From Aplysia californica (lineage: Eukaryota; Mollusca; Gastropoda; Aplysiida; Aplysiidae): a stretch of DNA of 64,000 bases. Position 1 is the first letter of the stretch, and each line of letters begins with the position of its first letter. The stretch is taken from NCBI RefSeq assembly GCF_000002075.1, contig NW_004797944.1, forward strand, positions 243,551 to 307,550, in the 5' to 3' direction. Below, piece after piece: positions 1 to 11,000 of the stretch. The position numbers and the translations under genes are program-made. The notes under the pieces were generated by a model. It was not told where the DNA came from, did not search any database, and saw only the letters and a list, made by a program, of their open reading frames with translations.

Positions 1-38
<38 letters not shown>

Positions 39-60
39 GTGTGGGTGGTGGTGGTGGAGG
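1..60. repeat. (TG)n microsatellite
   Basis: A pure TG dinucleotide run starts at the window edge, so its true length is unknown, and grades into GGTGGTGG. Confidence 0.95.
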
Positions 61-1660
61 GGAATGTAATGAATTATACGGCCACGTGTAGGGGCCCACT
101 GTCTCCGCTTCGGTATGAGATGTGTCCAACGTGTCTTTTACTTTAGTATTTCGTTTTTGCCTATTCTCCATCTCCAATTAATTTATTTTCTCTTATCACT
201 CTTCAATAAAGGGAATAACGTGAAAATACATCTTGAAGTTGAAGTCAAAATAAACAATTGATAAAACCAGAAATAAAAAACCGGTTGATTTTTCTTTTCG
301 AAACTCTAAAAAAAGATCTAGATCTATTGTAATAGATCAGCACCGTTTATAGGCCCTCCCTGTACTATGTGTCATAGATCTATAATTTAATAAGATGATA
401 CAGTCATGTACTTGGCTATTACATCAATTTATATATAATGAAGTGTATGTGCGCTTTATATCGGGGTCATGTGAAGATCAACATTCGTTTTACTGCGGAA
501 ATTTGCGTCCATCGAAACTTGAAATCCCGGCTTTTTAGTTTTAGCCTAGTCTTTAGATCTTGTGGGGATATAAAGTAAAGTTAGTCCACGGGATATCGAC
601 AAATTAAATTGAGGCCTGGGCCCCAGGTCGAAAAAAAACCCCCACACACCCACAAAACAAACTAGACATCAATTAGCCTAAGTAATTAAGCTGCTCTTGC
701 CCGCTTTAACTGGTATCAATTTATTTTTTCTATTTTAAAAATATTTTTTCTTATGAAAACAACAGCAAAACCCGAAAGGAACCAATTATGCCCTTTGTTG
801 CGCTTAACCCAGGCCCATAGACTAGAGTAACCAAAAAGAGTGTAGGGCCTACAGTGTACATCAAGGCCTATGCTTAGGCTAGGCCTTATTTCAATCCGAA
901 GTTGCCTTGCCTAAATCAGCTGTACAAGGGAACAAAAATAGCCTGTTAATTCTAGCGCATGGCGTACAAATACACACCAACTGGCACTACTTCTAATATG
1001 GCGCTGTCCACAAGCAGCGAAATTTGACATAGATTCTAGTTGCTAGAGGCTTCCTTCCGTGCACTCACGTGCTGACTGTTGATTCTTCAGATTAGTAATA
1101 ACAGGATCATATTGAAAAGTATATTGTTTTCAGTTTGTTTACATTCTTACTTATTGCATGATCTAGATTCTAGTCTAGATTTTGGTCTTCCTCCTCTTTT
1201 TTGCCAAAATTATCGCCTCTCAGTTTCAGTTTGTTTCAGTTTCACTGTCAGTCTTGGGTCAAGATGAGTTTAGAAATTAGTGTTTGAGGAAATGTGTAGC
1301 CTCTATGTTATTTATTGTTACCAGTTAGACTCACCGTGTGACTATGACTGAGTAGATCTGTAACGAGTCTATCCCTAGATCTAGATCTAGATCTATTTGG
1401 CTGATGATTGTTATGACTTTGAATTTGCAATGGTCTGGTTGATGAGTATTATAAATTACATTCATTGGCTTCTCTTGTCTTTGATTTCTATTCTTGCAAA
1501 GGCAAAGGCAGAGGTGACAAGATTAGACTACGGTACTAAGAGTGAGCGAGTGAGTAAGTGTAAGACTGGGCGTGTTATTGATTAGATCTAGATCTAGATC
1601 ATGAGCCATAGACTATAGAGAGCTAGATCTAGATTAGATCTTTTTCGGCCGAAAGTCTCT
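61..1660. other. 5' flank of NUP50, no gene seen
   Basis: AT-rich DNA without a supportable coding exon. Palindromic AGATCTAGATCT clusters lie near 305-325, 1375-1396 and 1585-1640. A small stretch near 1000-1075 has ATGGCGC and an E-box CACGTG and could belong to a promoter, but no transcription start can be fixed. NUP50 needs a 5' noncoding exon somewhere upstream, because its start codon lies 2 bases after a splice acceptor. Confidence 0.5.
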
Positions 1661-1936
1661 CGGGTGATCTTATACTTTAGCACGTTAAATTCTTCAATTG
1701 AGGACTTCCGAAACGAGCGACCACTATCAGATCTGGAAGATCAAAATTCTATGTCATCAAGATTACTCAAAGGCTTCTAAAATCATGATGGAAGACTGAA
1801 AACCACTGTCATACGATCTGTTCATGACAAAATTACGGTAGTTTGCACATTTTTAGGCCCAGTTCAAAGTTTTGAAGGTCTGAGTCGGGGATTAATAGAC
1901 TTTGGGAATTTAACGTGCTAAAGTATAAGATCACCG
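1661..1936. mobile_element. MITE with ~30-bp inverted ends and 5-bp TSD
   Basis: The ends are near-perfect inverted repeats of about 30 bp. The left end runs CGGGTGATCTTATACTTTAG and the right end is its reverse complement with one base fewer. Both sides carry TCTCT (1656-1660 and 1937-1941), a candidate 5-bp target duplication. The 276-bp interior has no coding capacity. This is a non-autonomous DNA transposon of unassigned superfamily. Confidence 0.8.
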
Positions 1937-1941
1937 TCTCT

Positions 1942-2502
1942 AGATCTAGATCTGAATCCCAATTTGAGTCTGCTCTCATCATGTCTACACAGAAAGCCAC
2001 GGCTACAACATTGAACTAGATCTAGAATGTAGAAAAGAGAACAGTTCTTGGGCAGAGATGTGGTTCCTTGTAAACCAAAATGCAGTGACTACGTTCACTA
2101 CCGTTCATGGTACCATGAATCATCCACCATTGGCACAGAGGCACGTCTGAAATGCTTAGGTCGCTCAAAGTGAATAAACAGCACAGGAATACTCGCATGA
2201 AGAATAATGCAGTGGTGGTCCAAAGCAACTTAGAAGGATAAAACAGCACCTGGACATGGATGGCTGGTTCCTCTACAAATTAATCATTAATGGTCAAGGC
2301 AACAGAGTAAAGGCCTAGGAGGGCGAAGGCGGGCACAGCAAAACAGCCGCGGACAACAAGGCCTCGCTTGCTCAGCGCACAGAACACAATTTAAACTTTG
2401 ATCCGCTTCCCGTGTGCGGACCCGGCTATTCTCAACGATTTGAAAATTATAAATGTCGTTAAAAAAGAAATGAGGGAGAATGGAAGAAGGCGAAGGCGGG
2501 AA
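1942..2502. other. Non-coding spacer
   Basis: Holds more AGATCTAG palindromes (1943-1953, 2017-2026) and otherwise unremarkable sequence. Short open frames on the minus strand show no recognisable motif. Confidence 0.5.
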
Positions 2503-3035
2503 GGGGGGCTCTCGTGGCCTAGATGTTAAAAAAAGGTGTTTGCCTCTCATTCAAAGGTCCCGGGCTCTAATCCGAGTAGCGACTTACTGAAAAATGTTTT
2601 TCTCAAACATTGAGTAACATTGTCTCTTTTCACCTCCTTTCCTGCTCTCTAGCAGCTCAATGTTCTGTTTTTGTCTCTACTTTCTACCCCCACCCCCTCA
2701 CCTCCTTTGCCCCTTCCTCTGGGCTCCTGACTCTTTCTGCAGCCTTTCTACTACTACTCTTTGGCTCCTTACTGCTGTATTTCAGCTACATCCCTGATCT
2801 TTTGGTAGGAGAAAGATGTACACCTAGCCTTCTCGGACGAGGGAAAACAATCTCGAAGGTCCTGTGTGCAAGTTGTGCCCGTTAAAGATCCCTAGGTGGT
2901 TTAAAATCGATAAGAGTAGGCTTCGGCCGCCACCTGTGCAAAATTCAAAATTTCCTACCGACTTAAAATGTTAAACGTATCTCGCGCGCTCATATGACCT
3001 TATATAATATAATGCAGCTGTGAGCTTCGTAAAAC
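2503..3035 (+). mobile_element. tRNA-headed SINE (degraded copy)
   Basis: The head matches the intact copy at 34453: GGGGGCTCTCGTGG, then the box-B region with two changes (GGGCTCTAATCC instead of GGGTTCGAATCC). The body follows the same order (CAGGGCTCCTGACTC-like tract, TTTAAAATCGATAAGA, CGGCCGCCA). It ends in the GCGCTCATATGACCTTAT tail, whose hairpin loop has an internal duplication here. Substitutions in both boxes suggest an old copy. Confidence 0.75.
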
Positions 3036-3326
3036 ACTTTGGGAAAAAAAAGCCAAAAGAAAACAAAGTGGGATGAGGGGTGGGAGGGAGTAAAAAAGAA
3101 GCTAAAAGGGAAACGGTAGGAGGCAGGGTTGCCAGTTTTCCGGCTGAAGCCGGAAATCCAGCTTTGTAAAATCCTCCGCCTCTCCAAGGAGCCGAGAAAA
3201 TTTTCCCTGCCTGGTCGGCAAATTGTAACCCGACACTGACCAGGCCTGAAGGAAGACCAGAACAGTGTGCATTTCAGGTTGGAGCTGGGCATTATTTGTT
3301 TAAAAAATAAAAAGAATAAATAGGTA

Positions 3327-4276
3327 CAGTAGTCTCCACCTAAGATCCCACCGCTTACGATCCCAGTTCGCTTAAAATTCTGCTGTTTTAAGAAAACAGA
3401 ATTTTTACTATACAAAAGTCACCACCCCCTAAGATCCCGCTCTGATTCATTCTGAAGGGCTACATTCGGCTAAGATCCCGCATTTCAGATAATAATTTGC
3501 GGAACAAAAACCTTGGCGTCACAGCCGATCAACCAAGAGTGAAAAGTTGAGATCTATAAATTGTCCGTCGCGTCAAAGATCAGCCACTATCGTGAATGTG
3601 ATCACATAAAACGTAAAACTCGATGAAGCGATACAATGTTTGCCCCAGACGGGATCACACCGGGGTGTGAACTGACCGACACGTTTGTTTTCCCCACGCA
3701 TCGCACTCACACCTGAGCTCTCCCCCTAAACTTACATCACTCGCCGGGTGGGTAGGGCCTACATGTTTGCTCCAGGCGGGATCACGATTGAACTGTGAAC
3801 TCTTCCCTGACCATTGCAGAAGTTGTCTCTACTCCCGAATTTGCGAGACTTAATTTTAATTGGTGTGTTCACAACGTAATGGTGTGTAATGACAAAGGCG
3901 GTTTGGATGGGGGGGGGGGGGGGAGGACTCGGTCAGAGATGGAAAGCTAAAAATTTTCGACAGGTAAGGGGGAGGGGCAACTGGATAAGCGTAGACTCAT
4001 GGTAGGATATAAGTGAAAATGGCACGCCTCATCCCACTATGCACTGTGATAGGTCATCAAGATTAACCACTCTTTGCTCGCCATATATGTCATAAACCCA
4101 CGTCCAAGGGATCACGTCAGTTCATTTTAGAGTGGTGGGAGACCATGGTACCGATTGTGAGCCTTAGCAGGGGTCACCATAGATTCTTCCCTAGGTTTAT
4201 TGGTTAAGATCCCGGTTCGCCTAAGATCCCGCATTTCCTTGCTCCCGAGCACCGGGATCTTAGGCGGAGACTACTG
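3327..4276. mobile_element. pogo/Tigger-like non-autonomous element
   Basis: Inverted ends CAGTAGTCTCCACCTAAGAT (left) and the reverse complement of CAGTAGTCTCCGCCTAAGAT (right) are flanked by TA on both sides (3325-3326, 4277-4278). TA duplication plus CAGT...ACTG ends is the pogo/Tigger pattern of the Tc1/mariner superfamily. The 950-bp interior carries several AAGATCCCG motifs near both ends and no transposase frame. A second truncated, inverted copy lies at 40820-41390. Confidence 0.8.
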
Positions 4277-5026
4277 TACCTAGTATTTAAAAAGCCCCAA
4301 GACTTGTTTCTTTACTGTCAAAAGACCCTAAAGCACTTTCCGAACTTTCACTTGGTGGTACAGCAGACTTATAAACTTCAGGAAGGTGTTTCTAAAGTTT
4401 TTCACAAAAGGCTGGGTTTTGTAATAGGCCTAGGCCTATGTATTCAATATTTTGACACATATATAATATGTTAATTCTTATTCTGTTTTCATTGAAATGC
4501 TGCACGCCGCGGCATAGAATTTTTTACCAAAAATATTTCAGGCTTTTTTGTCAGAGTCTGCTGGCAACCCTGTAGGGGGTGAAGTGAGCAAGATCATTCT
4601 TAAATTGCAAACTACATTTACGGCGCCGTGAACGTAGTCACTGCGTAGCAAAAAATCCTGTTAGAGAGGAGGATGAAGTTTTGGCCCAACATTACACACT
4701 GTCACTGAGCTAACTAATGATGATAACCATTTACCCCTAAGGAGCTCTAAGCTGATACATGGTGTGCCCTGAATGCTTCATAGCTGCCACTTTTCCGCTA
4801 AATAGCGGAAACTCCACTACCTCCGCTTCATTGCGATACTTTTTTTACACACAGAAAACACAGATTTTGCATGTTCATGTTAACTCTGTTCCCAAAATAT
4901 TCATTCATAAAACCCTTTTATAATTATATGATTTACTGTCAATAGATGTTTTGTCTTGCTCAACAATCAATACATGACGTGAAGATATCAATATTACTTA
5001 TTGAAATTCATCATATTAATTTTCAG
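4277..5026. other. Upstream/intronic DNA before NUP50 coding exon 1
   Basis: No gene or clear repeat seen. It ends in a polypyrimidine-poor acceptor (ATTAATTTTCAG) at 5026, so at least its 3' part is an intron in the 5' UTR of NUP50. Confidence 0.5.
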
Positions 5027-5097
5027 GTATGTCGAAACGGGGTCCTGGTTCAGAACTCAATGACAGAAACTGGGATGATGAAGAAGAACCAGAAGAG
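5027..5097 (+). CDS. NUP50: NUP50 coding exon 1
   Basis: Acceptor TTTCAG ends at 5026, ATG is at 5029-5031 and the donor is GAG|GTGAGT. It encodes 23 residues including [12 protein letters not shown], the acidic segment seen after the start of all Nup50 proteins. This ATG is chosen because it aligns with the vertebrate start; an upstream noncoding exon is implied. Confidence 0.93.
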
Positions 5098-8000
5098 GTG
5101 AGTGTCTCACTGCTTGATAAGAACTTGACACTTGATGTATACTTAAGAAATCGTTTTACGTGTGAAAACAATTGTATCTAATGATTATTCTTTAAAATAC
5201 TTTTTCATGGTTTTATTTTGACCAAGCTTGATGTGAAGTATAGAAGTAAGAGTCTTTTTAGTGAGGTTTAGCTAGTCAAAAAAGAAGATACAAGTTCAGA
5301 TGAGTAAAATGGTCTACATTGTAAGTTGTTTTTAAAACGCAGTGGAGTCTGTTGAAACCGAAATCTGCAGGACTTCCAGATTTTCTTGTTTAACTGGGTT
5401 TTCAGTTTAAAAGAGAGTTGCTGAAATACGGATCATGACTGTCAAGAGTGTAGAGTTGGGATTGCCATGCTTGCGGCAAATTTCTCTTGTTGAAAGGCTG
5501 TTTTTTTTCCCCCATCTACCCCTTTCTATAACTGTACTCTGCTATTTGAGCAGCAGACTACGCATTGTGTTTTCTTTAACATTGTCAGCTTGATTAATCT
5601 GCTTATTAGTCACACAGAATAGACAGAAAGGTAGACATAAAGAGAAGTGAGAAAGACTGCCCAGGACCAGTGATGTCATGAAACACACCACACGCTGAGC
5701 ATGCTCTCCTAAAAGGCCTGAAGGGCCTATGTGAGCCAGTTTTGCAGACACAGTAGTCTATGACCAACTGAATGTCCCCCGACACGTACGTTCAAGGATG
5801 TTCAGGGCTGCTAATGAAATAAAAAATTCTTTTCAGTTTAGAAATGGGAGTGTTTTGCCGCCTATCAAATCGGGACATTTTCTTTTCTTTTTGTTTACAC
5901 CACTGTTTTTGGATTAACTGTGTTTGGTTTCAAAGTAGCTGTCTTTGCCATCTTGCCCTTTTCTTCTCTTTTTACTCTGTGCTGCTATTATATCTAATGC
6001 CATCGATAGTGCAACTTTTTCCTTTTCTTTCTGCTTTGTCTTTTTATATAAAAAAAGGAAAAGTGTTTTTAACTATTAATCTTTTGTTTTAGGTAAGATT
6101 CTGTTTCTTCTTCTATCTGTTCACCATCATCTCCTCACCTCCTTCTCTTCTTCTTATTTCTACCTGACAGTCTGTCTGTCTTACTTTTACCTTGAACTAC
6201 ACAACAACCATTTTATTTTCATGTCGCTGCGCTTTTGTTAACAACTCAAACAAATGAGGGGTTTTTTTTTCTGTCCTTTCTCGTTTCCAGGCGGGGTTTT
6301 TCACTCAAGCCTCTCAGGAGGCAATGCAACAGCGTGTCATCAAGAAGGCCAAGCGCAGAGGTGTAGGAGAGGAACACACTGTATGTTTCTTTTTTACAAT
6401 AGTTTATATGTATAATATAGTGTATAAATGATCTTTACTGCTTGAGTCCAGTTGATTATTTTAATTTCATGTATTTGGAAGCATCTCACTTTAAACTAAA
6501 AGTGGAACAGCTTCTCTGCTTTTGTCATGGGGTGGAAATAGCTGAGAGATTGTTCTGTGTCATTTTGAACTTGTCTAGCGTACACTTAAGAAATGAGTGG
6601 GACACTGACATTCTTTCGTTATGTATGGGTGTTCTAGTATGGTTTGCTCCTTCTTGCCTATCAAATATCTATCGTCCTTATCTCTCCTTTTTTCTTATAT
6701 GCAGTTGCGAGCGCCGTAAAATCTCTACTGAACAAAACATCTCTTCTTTATTGTGTTTGATACTCTCTTGTAACACCTCTATTCTTCAGCACTTCTGTGA
6801 CCTTATTGTGTTGCAAGTGCCGGAAAACTGGGAGTTTCAAAATTTGTTCGCTATGCGTGTGCTTTGCTATTTGCATTCTAGACTCTATGTGTAAATTATT
6901 GCAAAGACATACTGGTCAAAGTAAAAAGATATTTCTCTAATGCTTTAAAAAATATGAGCTGCTGTTTGTATGAGTCTGAAAGAATTGTTTTTAAATACTG
7001 AAGGAACTACATCATACATGTTTACACACTAGAAGCACTCTTGGTATAATAGGCGACTGTTTTATTTCTATCTATGTGTGTTTTGTCTTCTACATACAGG
7101 CATCAACACCCTTTGGTGGATTTGCTGGACTTTCTAAGCTATCACAAGCCAAAAACGATAGCAGCAAATCGCTAGGAACAGGAAGTTTGTTTGGTGTGAA
7201 GCCTGTTTCTTTTGGAGGTGCTTCATCTTTCAATGGTGCTGAGGACCAACAAAAAGGCAAAGTGGCTAGTGGGAAGGAATCAAGCTCTTATCTCCCCTCT
7301 CTGAAATCATTAAACGAGAGTGTGCTGGCCTGGATCAAACAGCATGTGGAAGACAATCCGTACATTATACTGACCCCGATTTTCAAAGACTATGAGAAGC
7401 ATTTGGGAACTATAGAGGCGAAACGTTCCTCTTCATCAGCTTCTTGTGCCTCGCCCAAAAAAGATTCGATAAAATCTGATGAAGGGGCCTCCAGTGCTCC
7501 ACAGCCGACTCCCTCGTCTCTTTCAAAGGACATGTCAAAAGCGACAGATGGGGAGGAGAAAAGCAGCAGCAAACCAGAGGAAACGAACTCCAAGCCGTTC
7601 ACATTTGGAATTTCATCATCTGAACCACAGCCAAAAGGGTTTACCTTTGGAAGTGCAGCAGGATCTTCTTTGAATGGTAGGTGTATAGATCAGTGCTTAA
7701 TTTAACCGTCCTTGGGGTTGGGGGGGGGGGGGGGGAAGGAGCTGGAATGTTCTGTTTATTTTATGGTAAGCCTCTTACTGCCTCTCGTACCGGGCGGTAC
7801 TGTATTACCAGGTCTGATTAGATTCTGCCTTTTTGTAGCCATGATGAGTAGACGCTTTAGTCTTGAAATAGTCAATGGAAAGTCATCAGTTGATATGATA
7901 GATGTGCCTCGCCTTTGTCAAAATGGCAGATGAATTACCCTTCTTGGAAGGACACATGTTCATGCTTACACAGTGAATCGTCTCTGCTTTCCTTCTTTTT

Positions 8001-11000
8001 TCTTTTCGATATCACCCTATCCAAACTGGAGTCTGTGGAAGGAGTCCTCTTCCCCACCGCACACAGATGGTGTGAGTGTGTGTCCTGAGGAGCGAAGTTT
8101 TATCTGTCATTTTTCAGTTTCAAGTATGGTCTCTGTCTGGTGAAATACTGTATACCCTGAAGGAGGGGGTTGGCCGTGACAGCAGTGTTGAAGCAACCCA
8201 TTTCTGAAATGATCTGTAAATTGTGTCAATGAGCCCGTAAAATATTAACAATGAATCGGTCACTGGTATGTCCAGAAGTATCTAGTTAAACTGTTGTCCC
8301 TTGCATATATTTGTTAGTTTCTATTCAAATTTAGCCCTTACAAGGGACCTATTTACTATCGGGTAGCTATTAACTTTCTTGTTTGTTGAATGACCAGGTT
8401 TTTGTTACTTGTTACCAATGTTACAACGCAGGTCTTGTTGATGGGTGAAATCTTCTCTTCTCTTTCTATCGGTATATGATTATACTGATTTGTCTCTTAG
8501 AATAAACACAAAAACTGTCATTAAAAATTGCAACCTGTTATGTCTACGGCATGTGGAAGTTTTCCTTAGCATGTAGGGTACATACAGTATTAAACAGATT
8601 GAAGGTTGAACACAGAAGACTTGAAATCACTCATCTGTCGAACGGTGCCTTCGGACCCGTTTTTTTTCTTCTTCTTTATCTTTGTAAGAAAATTACGCGA
8701 AGCTCGAACACAAAAACGGTGCTATTTTTAGCGCAGTGCTCGATGCGCATGCCTGGGCCCTAGACCTAGCTAGGCTTGTGTGGAGTGGGCGAGAGGAAGG
8801 GTTGTGCATCACACGATCTATTGTCTTTCCCCTGAGTAGCTATCTTTGTTGATGGCGGAACACAGTTCACATATCCCTTGAACTACCGAGGCCGATCCGC
8901 ACGAATTTGGCCTTCTATCTGTGTTATACTGTATTTTCAGCAGTCAAGTGGTTAATGGTGTTGATGAGGGCAGAAAACATTAACATGATTTACAATTTTA
9001 AAATTTCAGGTGGATTCAAGTTTAACACAACGAGTTCCATGCCAGGATTTTCGTTCAGCAGCAAAACCGATTCCTCCTCCTCCAACAATGCAGAGGACAA
9101 ACCGAGGCTTTCCTTTGGGCTCTCAGCCCCTTCCACGGGTAGTGGTTTCTCCTTCGGAGCTGCTGCTGCTGCGGCCGCGGGCTCTTCTAAAGGGGAGAGC
9201 TCCCAGGGATCCCAGGAGAGCAAGGGTAAGCGATATTGTATGATGTGTGGCATATGTCTGTCACTTAACACTTTCCGTATGCCTTGGGGTCCTTTTGTAA
9301 CCCCGGGGTTGTATTCTTCTAATTTTAAAATACTTCTAGTACGAAGATCTCTTTGAAACTTTCCGTATTTTCCAAAAAAATGATTTTGACAGACTGCTAT
9401 GCAAAGCGCGGATCGGATTAACGAGTAAATTTCCTCTTTGAAAGTGGTGTCACACAGTTCCCCACGTCGTATGGATACGATACTAAAACACGACGTATGG
9501 ATAGGGTTAAACTGATGTGAGTAAAAGTATAGTATGTGAGGCGGCGTGGTGAAGTCAGGCGCTCGTCAAAATAATGAAATTGAAGAAATATGTATTTTTC
9601 TGCCTGTTTGGCAATTTTTATTGAATTTTTGTTTTTCAGCTCAACATCTTTTTTAGTCCATTCAAAAACACATTTCTGTGTGGATTTTTACTGAAAAACG
9701 TTGATTGAAGCACAAAAAATGTAAGTGTTCAGTTATCACAGGCTCCCAAGCTAAGCAGACTTTGGTGGACATTTTCTCACTTATTTAACCCCTGCCTTCT
9801 TCAGTTGCGGATATCTCGACTTCTATTTAAGATAAATGGGTATTTTTTCCTTTAAAGGTAAGACAAAGGTAAGATGATACCAATAACTGATAACTCCACA
9901 TGATACTCAAACATTGACAAGTGCCTGTTTCCACCGCGTCATGACACATATATTCCCCTCACGTCTTTGCGCTTCTTGATATCACCACAAGCGGTTTCCT
10001 TTCTGCTCCTGAAAGATGTAATTGCTATCCTACTGTGACCCAGATGTTGCGCAATAGGTCCACCAGCACTGTTAATGGGGGAGGGGAGTATACTTTACTT
10101 TTACTTCAATGTGCTTCTCCTTTTTCTCAAACTATGAGTGTGGGTGGTTGGCGGGTGCTCTGGTGTGGTTTCCTTCTTCTTTCCTACGAAACATCTATTG
10201 TCCTTATCTCCCCTTCTTCTTTTTTATGTTTGTTATACTCTTGTCACACCTCTAATTTGCTGGCGCTCATATGACCGTATGCGGTTGCGAGCGCTGTAAA
10301 ACCTTTACTAAAACTAACTAAAAACTCTGAGTGTGTGACAGGGAAGGGAGCTGGGGTTGTCTTTCGTTTTTAAAAAAAGTTAAAAAAATTTTTATTTTAT
10401 TTTTTAAAAATAATTTTTTTACTTTACCTTTGTCTTTTTCCCTCGCTTCCTGTAGATGACGAAGAATACGTTCCGCCGAAGCCTGAGGTGAAGGAGATTA
10501 AAGAGGACGATGCTCTCTACTCAAAGAGGTAAGTTTAGAAAATAAAAAAGAAAATTTAATCAACTTGTATGGAAGTGGGTACCACAGGACACGGTATATT
10601 TTAGGACTGGGCTGTGGTCGAGGCAAACAAATTGTGCCAAGTGACATTGAGAGCTTTGTCGTATGCTGTCAAAAGGCCTTTTGTTTTATTCACAGTAGTT
10701 TCGAGATAAAAAGGCGTTTTGTCAGCTGTCAGCGTAACCGTTTAAAAAAGACGTTTTGTCAACCTAACCTTTTACAATGGGCGTTCTTCCGAAATGTGAA
10801 TTCTGATTTTTTTAAAAACTAGTCAGTTTATTTATTTATTTTTTATCCCATAAGTAGAGTAACTGAAAAAAATTGGATCCAAAAATGAAAAAGGGCGTTT
10901 TGTAAGCTTAGGGCAGAGGTGGAGTGTGAAAGGTTGAGACAAGTTGTGTGGTTGTACATGGTCTGGGCCAGTGCTGGTCAGCGTGTTTATAGCATTCAAT

